A stretch of 64,000 nucleotides of DNA, taken from Macropodus opercularis (taxonomy: Eukaryota; Chordata; Actinopteri; Anabantiformes; Osphronemidae). The stretch covers positions 10,920,501 through 10,984,500 of the forward strand of contig CM061106.1 of assembly GCA_030770545.1 (NCBI GenBank), written 5' to 3'. The translations under genes and the position numbers were made by a program. A model generated the notes under the pieces. That model saw only the letters and a program-made list of their open reading frames with translations. It had not been told where the DNA came from and made no database searches. This document shows, in pieces, positions 11,431-23,466 of the stretch (the first letter of the stretch is position 1; each line of letters starts with the position of its first letter).

Positions 11431-11674
11431 GTCGGTGCTGATCAGTTCACCGCTAAAAGCGGCTCATAGCGACACTAAAAGCCTGAACATGAGCCTCAGG
11501 CTCCGTCTGTCACCAGAACAAAGTGGTTGGTGTCAAACCTAGGAAGCAGTTTAGTCTTTGTCGGGCTGCAGACGTGGTGGGAGCCAACATGGCGGCTTTT
11601 CCCCGATGCTTTAGTGAAAACCCAGCAAACGAGTGTGGCTGGAAAAGTTTTGACTAAACAGTGATGATCCCAGA

Positions 11675-11768
11675 GGAAACATTAGAACAGACGTCCAACG
11701 ATGTAGCAGCGAAATCTGGTTGATGCAGCTTGAACAGGACAGAAAAGAAGAACGAGCTTCAACAAAGA
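11675..11768 (+). repeat. Direct repeat copy 1 (partner 16017-16109)
   Basis: A stretch of about 94 bp beginning GGAAACATTAGAACAGACGT recurs with few changes at 16017-16109. Both lie in the zinc-finger intron, one before and one after the block holding the macro-associated repeat and the hAT remnant. Confidence 0.7.
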
Positions 11769-11775
11769 GATAAAT

Positions 11776-12599
11776 GTATCAGTTAAAACATGAGGAAGCT
11801 CATTTAAATATCCAGGTCAGCGGAAAATGCTGAGTCACAGGATTGTTGTGCTTTTCTTCCCCTTTCACTGTTTGTAGGAAGCTCAGGTATGAATGGAGTT
11901 AATTTCTATCACAGGTCCTTCAAATGACTTAGTTTACCTGTTGCCATGTCTCTAATGCTGCTATTCAGCAGTTTTGCTGTTTATGTAATATTAAATATTC
12001 ACCACAATAGAAATGATGAATGAATTCAAAGGAAAACCCAGTTTGTAGTGGGAGGCCCTGGTCTTGGAGGAGTTTGTGTATATGGAGTTATTCTAGGTTA
12101 TAGCTCTATAATTTCCATTCACAGTGCTGCTAGTATCTATATATACAATTTAAATGCAACTATGAACAAAGTATTTTTCACACAATGTTATGCTTTGTGT
12201 GAACATGTAGATTCTTGTAGAACCTTGTTTTTTAACTAGAGGTATTTAGACACTTTTTGGCAAACTGTTCTATTATGTTACTTTTACATAGCAGATAATT
12301 CTCACCTGATGATCTCAGTATCAATTCTTCTATTTCTTTTAACATCTACACAAACAGATTAATTTTATGTGCCACCATGTGAGCCTAACTAACGTACATA
12401 ATATTTTTCTTAACCTGCTGTTTGTTACATTAATACCATCACAATGTAATTTGATCCTCGTTGACATTATAGTGCAGCAGTAAAACACCTTTACAGAGAA
12501 AGTCATTTGATGTCACAGAGGACAATGACTTCTATACCATTAAACTCGTCACCATGGTCACAGTCACCCTACACTAGTCTTTAATGTCTGCTCATCATA
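11776..12599. other. Zinc-finger gene intron; no gene recognised
   Basis: AT-rich intronic sequence with no coding exon that I can support. Confidence 0.4.
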
Positions 12600-14031
12600 C
12601 TGTACATGTGTGACTGACTGATGCTACCTAGTACTGGTCTTACTCTTTTTGTCTGCTCTCTCTGCAGACATTGGTGAAGAATCTGTCTCAAGAATAATAT
12701 ACTGCAACTGTAGCGACAACATTAAATGAGCTGTATTTGTTAACTGTACTTTCTTTAGGACATTGCAGTAGGTGTAGGTGAGGAGTCAGACGTGGGCCAC
12801 TGCATGTATGACCATTTTTAATTTTCCATACATGGAAACATTGAGTTTACGTTGGCAGCGTTGACTATTGCGTCTACAGCAAAGCTGGTTATGTCAGCTT
12901 TCCACACACATCTACGTTTTTGTAAATCCACAGAAAACCTCTTCTAAGGTGAGGGACACATTCCTCTGCTATGACTTCACATGTGTTTGTTGTGGAAAAC
13001 AGTCCAGTATCAAACTGTTTAGAATAAATATGATAAACATTAACAAACTCAGTTTGATTAATTAAATGTGGTAAATAGACTCAACTCCAACCCCCAACAC
13101 AACAACTTCACCGGAGAATGTGCAGACACATGATGGTCTGATGGAGTGAAATTGGTCATTTTCAACTGTACATTACATTAATTCCTGCTGAGTAACATTT
13201 CCATTACTTGAACCGTTTATCTTGAAAACAAATCCTTTTCAAGTCCCACTGGCTCTTCTCCATTATTACTTGTGTTTGGTTGTCTGTGGTGTAATTTCTT
13301 AGTTTATAGTTTATATCAAGACCTCTGGATTCCATCCTTGATCCAGGCCTTTTCATTTTCTTCCATGAATTCACTTGTCACATATGTCACCACAGGAACA
13401 GGGAGCATCCTGTAACTGGATGTTGCACAACAAGATGTAAAATTGGAGCCTTTCATGTTTACTCTGCTTGACAACACTTCCAGTCGCATCTAGACAATAT
13501 CCTCCTTCCAGATCTATTTGAACAACTGGATAGTGTTTGTGGACGACAGCATGACTCCCTTAGGTTAAAGATAATCTTCTGTATGAAGGTATCACGTGTT
13601 CCTTGCTCTTCTTGGGACATAATAAGCAAACCACTCATGTCATTCTTGTGTTTTCTAACATTTTCCCTTCACTCCCAGACAGTGTTTTAATACTGCAGAT
13701 GTTGGTACCTCATCCCATCAACCTAAGTTTAACACAGATAAAGTGTCCTTGGAAGTTTAGAACAGAGACTGTCTGCAATTACACGTCTGCTCTGATTGGT
13801 CTCCTCTTTAATTGTTCCTTGTTGTGTCTGACTGTCTTTGCCTGGAAGTGAACATCTGCCTGTTGTCTCATTTTCCACTATGGCTTTGACATCAACACTG
13901 TCTCCTGAAGGCAAAGCTGCAGAACAGATGAATACTTTGAATCTCTTTTGATAGAACATTTGTAGAGATTTAAGTTGTTTCTTTTCCTCTGGAATGAAGA
14001 AAAATCTTTGGCGTTTGGTCGGTTTATGCAT
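12600..14031 (-). pseudogene. Inverted paralogue of the macro-domain-associated segment at 41.4-43.9 kb
   Basis: On the minus strand this block matches the plus-strand region 41500-43980 in several patches. One is coding-like: IVENETT... and ...ADSLCSKLPR, with homologous nucleotide runs such as the stretch around GCAATTACACGTCTG. Another is the exon-like end with AGCAGAC...AAAAAGAGTAAGACCAGTACTAGG at about 12620-12670. The macro-fold core (SSGIFNFP) seen at 42.4 kb was not found here. Frames are broken. The block lies in reverse inside the intron of the zinc-finger gene, so it is probably a duplicated, decayed gene fragment rather than part of that gene. Confidence 0.5.
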
Positions 14032-14221
14032 ATAGTGAGTCTCATTAGATTAATTTTCTACTGAAGATGTAGATCCCCTGGTAAAACAACGTGTGCAGTC
14101 TTTTTGCAAATACGGCCAGAGGTGAAAACGTGTGGGTATGTGCACATATTGCAAATGCTTTCACCTTTCGAAAACGAAACAACAAATGGTACAGAGATTA
14201 AAAATTGATGTGCAAGATGTC

Positions 14222-15620
14222 ACACAGGTGAGAGTCACTTAGTCTTGTTGAGCCGAAGTAGCTCAGCATGTTCTCAGTAAATGTTCGACTCTCTTGGAAC
14301 CTGCCTTCATCCAGCTGGCGGTAAAAGTTGACAAGAGCTGTCGGTGCCGACTGCGACACTCAGCGTCACACTGCAGCTCAGTGAGCTCAAGCTGCAGGTG
14401 GTCTGGAGCGAAGGCAGAGGAAAAAACCTGGTCTCCTTTTAAATAGCTTCAAAATCCTGAAAGCACTGTTGAAACTCAGCAGGAGATGTGATGTCTGCTG
14501 CAGACGTCCTCATTTGATTATTACTGATATTAAGTTGTTTCTGGCTGATAAATGTGTAACATTGGCTTCATTTATTTTACAGGAGCCTTTGGAAAAGTTG
14601 CTGCTGTGATGTGTGGATACAGTTGACTCACCTCTGCATTTTGCTCTGAAAGTTTGTGTTCAGATGTTGTGTTATGTCAACTAAAAATCCAAAACAGCTC
14701 TGGCAATTGTCTGATTTCCTCCCTCGGGGAGCAGAAGCGCTGCAGTGCAGACCCCACTGAGCATCTGACGTCAACATCTCTGTGTTCAGCCTGGATGAGT
14801 AGAAGCTGTTGGAACTGGCGGTGGCACAGGGCTTTGGAGCGAATATAATGAATAGCCTTCATCACAACATCACAACATGGAAACTTGAGAACTTGTTGGT
14901 GAATAATACAGTGGAGTTTACAGCTTGACCTGCTTCTTTACAGACTAGGGTTGATCCACTTCGCTCGCCAGTCGTAGCAGGGACACCATCCGTAATAACC
15001 CCAGTGACTTTATTCCTCTGTACTTTCTCTCATCTATGGCGGAACAAACAGAAACAAATAAATTTCTTCCTCTGGTTTGGTCCTTTAGGCTCTGGAGGTC
15101 AAGTAGCTCTTCACTCATCCATGTCATTGTCCACTCCTCTAAACACATCAGTAACTGAGTGGTGTCAGATGCGTTTGCTTTCATCGCAGGCTAATGGAAT
15201 AAAAGTCCAACTCCTCTGTTTCTGCCTTCAACTGTCTCTTAATATCAGATGAAACGTCTTCACCAGTGTTACGAGCCAGGCAGACATTAGCAAAATTTAT
15301 CTCAGGACAAATGTTCTCCACCACTTCCATCACGCAGTCGTTACTGAATCCCCCTCAGTAGAAGGTTGTCAGTGCTTGGCAGCCAGCGTTGCCACCTTGT
15401 AGCAGCCTTTGTGGCATTTTTATTAGACTCATGGGCTCTTGTGAAAAAGTTAAACTGCTTCAGTTGATTCTGTTTTTTGCAGTTCGTTCCCAGTTAGCTG
15501 GTCGTAGTTAGCATGTTTCTCTGGTGGAGCCTCTTGATGTTGAATTCCTTGAAAACAGCCACAGTGTCTTGGCAAAGCAGGAAGAAACAGTTGTTTCTTA
15601 TTTCAGTGAAAAAATATTGT
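14222..15620 (-). pseudogene. GTF2IRD2/ZBED5-like hAT transposase remnant
   Basis: Decayed coding patches on the minus strand occur in the order expected for this hAT lineage. They are: a segment near 15.40-15.54 kb (FTRAHESNKNATKAA); SEELLDLQSLKDQTRGR with CSAIDERK near 15.0-15.15 kb; a central KAIHYIRSKALCHRQFQQLL and ALQRFCSPREEIRQLPE near 14.68-14.86 kb; and a C-terminal FAPDHLQLELTELQCDAECR near 14.3-14.42 kb. Stops and frameshifts separate the patches, so it is inactive. It sits antisense inside the zinc-finger intron. Related domesticated proteins exist in vertebrates, but nothing here suggests a preserved frame. Confidence 0.65.
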
Positions 15621-16016
15621 TGTGACCAGCTTCATTGTGGGTGCGGCTGCTGTTCCGCTGTTGTAAATGTTGTAGTTTACTGTGTGTTGTGTGTACATAA
15701 AGTGGTTTCTAGCGGCACTGTGAGGGTAAGTGCTGGATGTGGGAGAGAGCTTCACCTAGTCATAGATTGTAACGATCGCTGGGTTTGAGTCAACACTATC
15801 TGCTAATTCTGACTTGACCTGGAGGCAGCAGCCACGCTGTCAACTTCTCTCTTCGTTCGTGTTGAGAGTGAGGCCACAGGTCTGCTGCCATCTTCTGGTA
15901 AAATATAAAATAGCTTTACGTGTGTATTTTATGCTGCTGTCAACAGTGTTGATGGGCAGCAAGTTATTGAGTTCAGGACAGTGGGGCCAGTGCAAATTTG
16001 AACACGTGCCACAACA

Positions 16017-16109
16017 GGAAACATTAGAACAGACGTCCAGCAACGTAGCAGTGAAATATGGTTGATGCAGCTTGAACAGGATGGAAAATAAGAACGAACT
16101 TTAACAAAG
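16017..16109 (+). repeat. Direct repeat copy 2 (partner 11675-11768)
   Basis: Matches 11675-11768 from GGAAACATTAGAACAGACGT through the AACAAAG end, with scattered substitutions. Confidence 0.7.
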
Positions 16110-17111
16110 GAGGAAAGAAACAAATAGAAACAGTCATCATACTAGAAACCAGTTAAAATGGAGAAAGGTTGACTCGCCTTTTGTAGCACGAAGAGTGTGA
16201 AGAGTTTGAAGAGAGAGTCCATCATAATAGATCTGAATGTTCCTGTGTCCACTGTGCATGATATCATCCAGAAGTTTACTTGTTCACACAGAATTTATTG
16301 TGCTTCTGTCACATTTCAGTATTTGACCTTTACCTCATGTTTCTGACACTCTTGAACTATGTTTCACCCTGATTAGTTAACTTAACTACAGTTTTAACAA
16401 ATATCTTCATTGTGTAAGACAAGCATCTGTTATATGTTAAAAGATTGTAACTCTCATCATAATTAATTATGAAATGTATCCTACAGTTATTGTAGAATTA
16501 TGAATCTCAGTGTGAAATGATGAGTTTTACTCTTATACAGGTTTAGTTCAATGCATCAATATTGTTTTTTAGTCCAGTTTCCACCTCCTTTTCTCTGAAT
16601 ACTTGCAGTTTTTACAGGCTTCTCTTCTTACTCTCTTCCCTCTTCGACCTGAGTGACAGGCAACTGACTTCCATCACAGCTACTCCTTCCACTAGCTGTT
16701 CACTTTCCAGTAGAAGCTCTGTCGTCTCCTTGGCTTTGACATTATTTGGTTTGCTCATCTGCTGAGGGGATGTGTGTTTGAATGACTCGTCCCATGCGTG
16801 TTTTTCTGTGAAGGCTTTCTATAAGGATCATACTTCTTTCTTTGACTGTATCTGCTTCTTTGGTTACTATTTATACTCTGGCGCTCAAAACTACTCCTCA
16901 TTACTTCTCCAGCTTTGAGGCTTATAAGGCCTAGACTATATAAACCTCATTCTTCCTCATATCGCCACATGAGTTGAAATTTACCATTACCATCGTCCAT
17001 TCCTCCTGGCTCTGCAACAGAAATTCTGGGGACCTTGCTGTCTTTTGGTATTGTAGCTATTTGTGCCATCATGAGATTTAATTTTCTCCTTTTCTATATC
17101 TGTCACTTTAG
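16110..17111. other. 3' part of the zinc-finger intron; no gene recognised
   Basis: AT-rich, ending in a pyrimidine-rich acceptor (TTTCTATATCTGTCACTTTAG) directly before the finger exon. Confidence 0.5.
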
Positions 17112-18308
17112 AAACACAGAGGAAGAAGGACTTCAAGGCTGCATCTCTGTCAGCAATGTGACCAAGCCTTCACCAGACCATCAGAACTAAAGAAGCATCA
17201 GAAGGTTCACTCTGGAGATAAACCATACAGCTGGGACCAGTGTGGAAAAGCTTTCACTAGGAGAGATGGTTCGAAAATCTACTGTCACATTAACACTGGA
17301 GAGAAACCTCACTCGTGTGAACATTGTGGAAAAGCATTCACTAAGCGCAGTAACTTACTGGCACACCAACGTATTCACACCGGAGAGAAACCTCACTGGT
17401 GTGAACACTGTGGAAAAACATTCACTCAGAGCAGTAACTTACTGACACACCAACGTATTCACACCGGAGAGAAACGTTACTCATGTGAACAGTGTGGAAA
17501 AGCATTCTCCCACTTAAGCAGTTTAAAAACACATCAGCGCATTCACACCGGAGAGAAACCTCACTCATGTGATCAGTGTGGAAAAGCATTCACTCAGCTC
17601 AGTCACTTACTGAAACACCAACGCATTCACACTGGACAGAGACCTCACTTATGTGAACAGTGTGGAAAAGCATTCACCGACCCCAGCTCCCTACTGAAGC
17701 ACCAACGCATTCACACCGGAGAGAAACCTCACTCATGTGAACAGTGTGGAAAAGCATTCACCGACCCCAGCTCCCTACTGAGACACCAACGCATTCACAC
17801 CGGAGAGAGACCTCACTCATGTGAACATTGTGGAAAAGCATTCACCCGCATCAGCTCCTTACTGACACACCAACGCATTCACACCGGAGAGAAACCTTAC
17901 TGGTGTGAACAGTGTGGAAAAGCATTCACTCAGCGCAGTAACTTACTGACACACCAACGTATTCACATCGGAGAGAAACGTCACTCATGTGAACAGTGTG
18001 GAAAAGTGTTCTCTCTCTTAAGCAGTTTACAAACACATCAGCGCATTCACACTGGAGAGAAACCTTACTGGTGTGAACAGTGTGGAAAAACATTCACTCA
18101 GCGCAGTAACTTACTGACACACCAACGTATTCACACCGGAGAGAGACCTCACTCATGTGAACAGTGTGGAAAAGTATTCTTCTGCTTAAACAGTTTACAA
18201 ACACACCAGCGCATTCACACTGGAGAGAAACCTTACTGGTGTGAACAGTGTGGAAAAACGTTTTCTTATTCTTCGAGCCTAAAGAGTCACCAGCGCATTC
18301 ACATTTGA
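17112..18308 (+). CDS. C2H2 zinc-finger array exon (14 fingers), terminal coding exon
   Basis: The exon is open in one frame from the acceptor at 17111 to TGA at 18306-18308 (398 codons) and has no internal ATG near its start, so it needs the exon at 11269-11430. It encodes 14 tandem C2H2 fingers with TGEKP-type linkers. Finger 1 is CQQCDQAFTRPSELKKHQKVH. Finger 2 is degenerate: its first Cys is Trp (YSWDQC) and the helix lacks a normal zinc-binding end. Fingers 3-14 are canonical. Helix residues -1, 2, 3, 6 read Q-S-N-T in fingers 4, 10 and 12, and D-S-S-K/R in 7 and 8, showing recent finger duplication. Past the stop, in frame, lies a relic fifteenth finger (SCGKTFSTCS). The product is a nuclear DNA-binding protein by family. 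No KRAB or SCAN box is visible. Confidence 0.85.
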   Translation, partial: KHRGRRTSRLHLCQQCDQAFTRPSELKKHQKVHSGDKPYSWDQCGKAFTRRDGSKIYCHINTGEKPHSCEHCGKAFTKRSNLLAHQRIHTGEKPHWCEHCGKTFTQSSNLLTHQRIHTGEKRYSCEQCGKAFSHLSSLKTHQRIHTGEKPHSCDQCGKAFTQLSHLLKHQRIHTGQRPHLCEQCGKAFTDPSSLLKHQRIHTGEKPHSCEQCGKAFTDPSSLLRHQRIHTGERPHSCEHCGKAFTRISSLLTHQRIHTGEKPYWCEQCGKAFTQRSNLLTHQRIHIGEKRHSCEQCGKVFSLLSSLQTHQRIHTGEKPYWCEQCGKTFTQRSNLLTHQRIHTGERPHSCEQCGKVFFCLNSLQTHQRIHTGEKPYWCEQCGKTFSYSSSLKSHQRIHI

Positions 18309-18760
18309 GAAAGACCTAATTCATGTTAGAGTTGTGGTAAAACATTTTCTACCTGCTCCATCCTAAAATGCTATCAGCGTATTCACACATTCATTATCCA
18401 ACCAGCTAACATCATATCCAGTAGCACAGCATCAACAGTTTCACATTATAGATGAACTGTAAAGAAAAGGTTTTGCCTTAAATCAAAGTATGATCTTCAT
18501 GATCTGGAAACTTTTTCACCAGTTTTGTAAGTGTTACTTGGTGGAAACATTGATGCCTTTAAACGTGGCCCAGTTGTTGTTTAGCAGCAGGTTTCTCAAC
18601 TTTTCTGTCTAAACTAAATCGGCTCGTTGGAGATGAACTGCACCTTGAAAACAGATCCAAGAAGTGACAACACAACCAACAACTAGATGCTACACACGAC
18701 TTGTTTGTTTTTCTCAGAGACACAATTGTTGTTCTGTTAACAGTAAATAAAAATGAGCGG
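18309..18760 (+). other. 3' UTR of the zinc-finger gene with poly(A) signal
   Basis: Follows the stop codon. It begins with the in-frame relic finger (to about 18390) and reaches an AATAAA at 18746-18751, about 440 bp past the stop. The UTR end is inferred from that signal. Confidence 0.5.
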
Positions 18761-20114
18761 AAAGTGACTTAATGTCGTCTCTAAAATGGAGGGAGTCATC
18801 CCGCCTTGATCATCTCCATCTGTTTCAGCTTTATACTGTACATATTCATCATCGGTATCTGTCAAATGACTCTACTGTTGAGTACTGTGATGTGTTTAAG
18901 CTTGCATTGATGGTTTGTTCCAGTATTATTTTTGTGTTCAAATACATTTATAAATATCAGCAGAATCGAGTTCCCTGAAAGCAGAAGGTGATGGTAAATA
19001 CAGCAGATCAAAAATAAAAGCTAACTACAGATACATGTAGCTACAGTGATGTTCGCACATGAACACAGGCTCTGAGACGCTGCTGCATTATTGAACAGTC
19101 ATTGAATTATCAAAGTCAGTCTGGCCCTAAATCGCTGGGGCTCTTAGGAGGAGACAGCACAAAGCTATAGTTCAGCTGGACATCAGTAGCTTCAGTGTCC
19201 TGCTGAGGTCACGTCTCTGCTCTAACTATGAAGCAGCGTTGATTCTAAACCAGACTGATGTTCTGTGTTTGGAGAGGAGAGGAGGTCTCCTTTTGGCAGC
19301 AGCAGGCCTGTGGATGTTGGAATATTGAGAGGAAGAAAGCGTCTGAGCTGCAGACTCTCGTCCTGTCGTATAAATACAGTTAATTGAGATGAGATTAAAC
19401 TGCTGCACTGTTACAGTTCATCATCCCTGGATTATGTCCTGTACATTAAATGTGAATATGCAGCACTGCTACGTAGCGATGGGGAAAGAAATGCAAACAC
19501 ATATGCAAAGTGAAACAGCAACAACCTGGTCACAGTGTTGATGATTTGGAAAAAAAAGTATAATAAATGTTAAGATGTGTTTTGGGAGATGATTTAATAA
19601 CAATATTAGTTAGAGCAGAGGAATGACAGACAAACATCATCAGTTCTTTCATCAGTGGTGAAATAAATATTTATATAAACATAAACACTACTGTGATAAC
19701 AGCACAGACACTTGGCGTTGAAGTTGATAAGCTGGAGCCTCCAACACCTCTGTGGTTTAGTGGTGCAGCATCTTTGGAGCAAATAGTAAAGAAACGCTGT
19801 GTTGAAGAGGACAGCTAGAAAGGGGCAGAAATACAGGCACATGTGGACATGATTTTGACATCTCTGCCGGTAACTACTGACAGAACAGAACAAATAAGGG
19901 CAGAGACAAATGCAGATGAAACAATGAAAAAAATAAAACTGAAAACAACAAACAAACAAAAAGGACTGCTCCGCAAATACAAGACTACTGGAATTGCTGA
20001 GCAGAGATCACAGTAGCAGATGACATAGTGTTGAAAGGGAGCAAGTTTGTCGTTCCATCCTCCCTGCGTAAACAAATGCTTCAAAGGATACATGAAGGCC
20101 ACCAGTAAAACAAA
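18761..20114. other. No gene recognised
   Basis: Non-coding, AT-rich. The minus-strand open stretches at 19606-20102 are low-complexity Cys/Phe-rich translations without domain or splice support. Confidence 0.35.
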
Positions 20115-20832
20115 GCAGTAGGTGCTTGACGTGCAGACGACTCCACCACACGCTGGTGAGCATCCAGGGCTCAGTCACCTTTAAATACCTCGGTGTTCAC
20201 CTCAACAGAAAACTGGACTGGACTGATAATACAGACGCTCTGTGCAGGAAGAGCCAAAGTGGCTCCACCTGCTGAGCAGACTGACTCTGTGTGAGGGAGC
20301 GTTTATGGACATTCTGTGACTCTGTGGTGGCCTCAGCAGTTCTCTACGCTGTTGTGTGCTGGGCAGGAAGAGACTTAACAAGCTGGTTAAGGAGCTGGTT
20401 CTGTCCTGGGCTGCACACGGACACTATGGAGGAGGCAGCAGACAGAAAGAAGCTGGTAACTGTCCTCCATCATGGATGATCCCTCCCCCCCTGCACCAGG
20501 CTGTAGAGGCTCTGAGCAGCACCTTCAGCAGACTGTTACCCCCCCGGTGTAGGACAGAGAGCTACCGTCGTTCATTCCTCCCACAACACAATATGAGGGA
20601 TGGATACGTGTAGCACACAGTGGACACTACATTTTCAAATTTTTAGATTAAATGCAATTTTTCAATTGCTCTACTGTAAATACAGATCCTACTGATTTCA
20701 GTACAGACTTGTTACAGCTGTTATTGTTTGTCCTGTGGATCCTGCACATTGTATCTACTGCTGCTGTAAACAGACATTTCAACACTGTGGGATCAATAAA
20801 ATCATATCTATCTATTTATGTATCTATATATA
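20115..20832 (+). mobile_element. LINE 3' end, Rex1/CR1-L2 group (reverse transcriptase C-terminus)
   Basis: Broken coding sequence reads QGSVTFKYLGVHLNRKLDW, then TFCDSVVASAVLYAVVCW, KRLNKLVKELV, and the terminal CRTESYRRSFLPQ. This is the conserved RT-thumb and C-terminal tail of fish non-LTR elements of this group. It is followed by a 3' UTR, AATAAAATC, and a short tandem tail (ATCTATCTATT...) at about 20800-20832 as in elements with microsatellite 3' ends. The copy is 5'-truncated and frame-shifted. Confidence 0.6.
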
Positions 20833-20834
20833 CC

Positions 20835-21315
20835 CTGTTATGCTCCTTATTGAGAATCACTGCTATGCTGTGAAAAATGCAAAAGCTTTGATAAGCTCAT
20901 ATTTCCTGTGTGAGTTTTGCTACAAAGGTTCTGACATGGACCATAAACGTGCAGGTCGTTGTAACAGGCGTTTTAACAGCGAGTGGAGACTGACCCTCTG
21001 TAAATACTGTCACAGAACCTGTAGTTAAGTACAGACAACGATTTCAGAGAACACATGGCTCCACATAGCAGAGAACGAGGTCGTCACTGTGACTCGAACA
21101 AGAAGTGTAGAAAGAGTTCACGTTTATATTTTTCAAAAATCTAAGCTTAGTGATCTAAAATGCCACATTTGTTGAGACTCTTTGGTTCCAGAAGGAGTCG
21201 ATGAGCATAAACGCTTCATTCAGGAGCTGCCCATGCCTGAAAATTATGAACCAACTCCCAAGGAGAAACGTTTTAGGACTTTGAAACACACCCTGACGAA
21301 ACTTTTACAGTAGCT
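20835..21315 (+). pseudogene. Polinton/Maverick protein-primed DNA polymerase B fragment
   Basis: The first patch reads LIENHCYAVKNAKALISSYF followed by CEFCYKG and CKYCHRTC, matching my recollection of the Cys-rich region of Polinton family-B polymerases. After a stop, near 21190-21270, a second patch reads VDEHKRFIQELPMPE, which normally lies close behind in the same protein. Frames are broken by stops, and no exonuclease or polymerase core is visible, so it is a relic. It directly abuts the LINE tail. The family call is from motif memory and would need a search. Confidence 0.5.
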
Positions 21316-23466
21316 GTGGACACTAGATTGAATAGAGCCTCACATGGACTTGACTGAAACACAGTTTACATCAGATTAATTTCATCAATCACTATAAAAC
21401 ACATGGTGATATTCATTAAACCACAATAATATGAGCATCAATCCGCATAAAACTAAGCCTGGTGATGATTATGATGAACTATTAGGATAAAAAAATATAT
21501 TTACATAAACATGTGACAAATCAATTTAATGCAGACTAACTAGAATAAGGCAAAACGTTTAGAATTAGGCGTCTGCACTAAATTAAGTGTTTAATCACAA
21601 CAGAATAAATCTCCATGGTAACCAAACTGGGTTTAACTGATCCTGCTTTGTGTCCAACCAAGTCAAGGATAAGTTCAACCAGAATATGTGGAAAATCCTG
21701 ACTTAACACTTGATCTTGGTTTTCGGGACTGTTGGTGTGTGTTAGTCCACAGTAACAGATGCTCAGAGGAAACACTTATTTCTAACTAACACTAGACCCA
21801 CATGTTGTTTTAACTGGCACATGCAGGCAGGAGAACATCCCCCTGATTTTCATCCTCTCTTCACTGGCTGCTCCTGAACTAGAATAAATAAGATTAGAAT
21901 TAAGTTGAAATCTTTTTCATTTGCTTTTACCTTCTTGAATGGTAAACATACAAAAAGCTGAATGATGAGCTGAGCTCTTTACAGACTCAACTAATTACTG
22001 TTGACCTCCTCTTTGTTTTGTGAGGATTTTTATGGCATCTGGAGCTGATGGATCTGAATATGTGTTGATGTGATTGGTCGGCAGATGCTGTGACGAATGT
22101 ATTAAATTAATGTATTAAACTGAGCTTCAAAGTGTAGAGACCAGATAGTGATGGTTAGTTCATTATTCATTAGTTGATTATTAATTAGATGGTTAATTAA
22201 ACAGTGGAAGTCAGTGATCATAATTAAATGTTCTCCTTTGAGTATATTCCATTGTCCAGGTCTGTAGATTCTCTCAGTCTGTGTAAAGAGGTTCAGGAGA
22301 ACAGAGATGAAGGAACTGTCAGCATAGAAACGTTGCTAAAACAATTCTAACTTTCCTGTCATCACCACAACCTTCCACTGGGTGAAGCTGTTACACAGAA
22401 GGTTCAACTTACTGGTTCACATCACATTTACAAGTATATGATGATCATAATTATTCTCCTGTGAACAGATTCATTTGCCATAAACTCTCATAACTCCAGT
22501 AAAAGCTTCAGGAACTGAACCACTGACCATGAGGACCAACAACCTTTACCTGCTCCTGTTACCAGCAGTGAGGGTTGAACCACCAGCACTAACGTCCGTT
22601 AGATCTTCAGTCCAACGCCTTCACCACTCGTCCATCCTGGTAGATTCTCTGTGTTTCACAGACAGCAGTTTATTCTACACATCACTAAATATGACTCATC
22701 TCTCACTATGTGCTGTGTTGATATGACTCCAGCCTGGATGCAGCCCAGGGACCAAACATCAGTGGCCTCATTGAAGCCAAGCTGTGTCGTATAAACAGAT
22801 GTGGTGTCAGTTCATGACCTGTCATCCAGACTCAGTAGGTTGTTGAGAGCTAAAGTCTAAAGGAAGCTAAACGCTATAAATCACTGCACTGTTGAGCAAA
22901 GGATGAACCTGCTGCTCAGGAGGTTTCACAACAAGAACAATATGTTGATAAGTGTGTAACAAATCTGTTACTAACACACTAACGGACCAATAACGGGGAC
23001 GTGACTCATGACAGAGAAACCAGACGGACAAGGACTGACTGACCAGCAATGGCTGCTAGTGAGAGAATGACTGAGATACCAGAGCATGATACAGATTAGA
23101 TGCAGGTGAGTACGATGACAACAGGGAAACAGAAAACCACAGAACAAGAAATAAACCTGAGGCCGACTGACTGTGTTGTTACAACATCCTGGTCTTAAAC
23201 TGGTCAAGTTCCTGCCACAGTGTCATTATTTACACACTAGAAGCTTTTTTCATGTCACTCATTCATTTCACCACATTTAGGTTTTACATCTGTTAAATTG
23301 TTTCCATGACTCCAGTCTAGAAAAATCCACCCGTTCAGTAACAGAAACACAGTCACATGGTTTCCTTTGCTTTAAACAGGATAGAAGCTGCTGTAATGAG
23401 AGCAGGACACTGACACTGAGGATTTCAGACACATCAGCTGCCTAATCAAGCAAAAATACATCATTT
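21316..23466. other. No gene recognised
   Basis: AT-rich non-coding sequence with no linked exons or recognised repeats. Confidence 0.35.

Noticed and set aside
17242..17445. 67-residue open frame over the zinc-finger array
   Set aside because: Out of frame with the finger array; repetitive finger DNA gives long shadow frames.
19606..20102. Minus-strand Cys/Phe-rich open frames
   Set aside because: No ATG context, no domain, no splice partners; composition fits AT-rich non-coding DNA.
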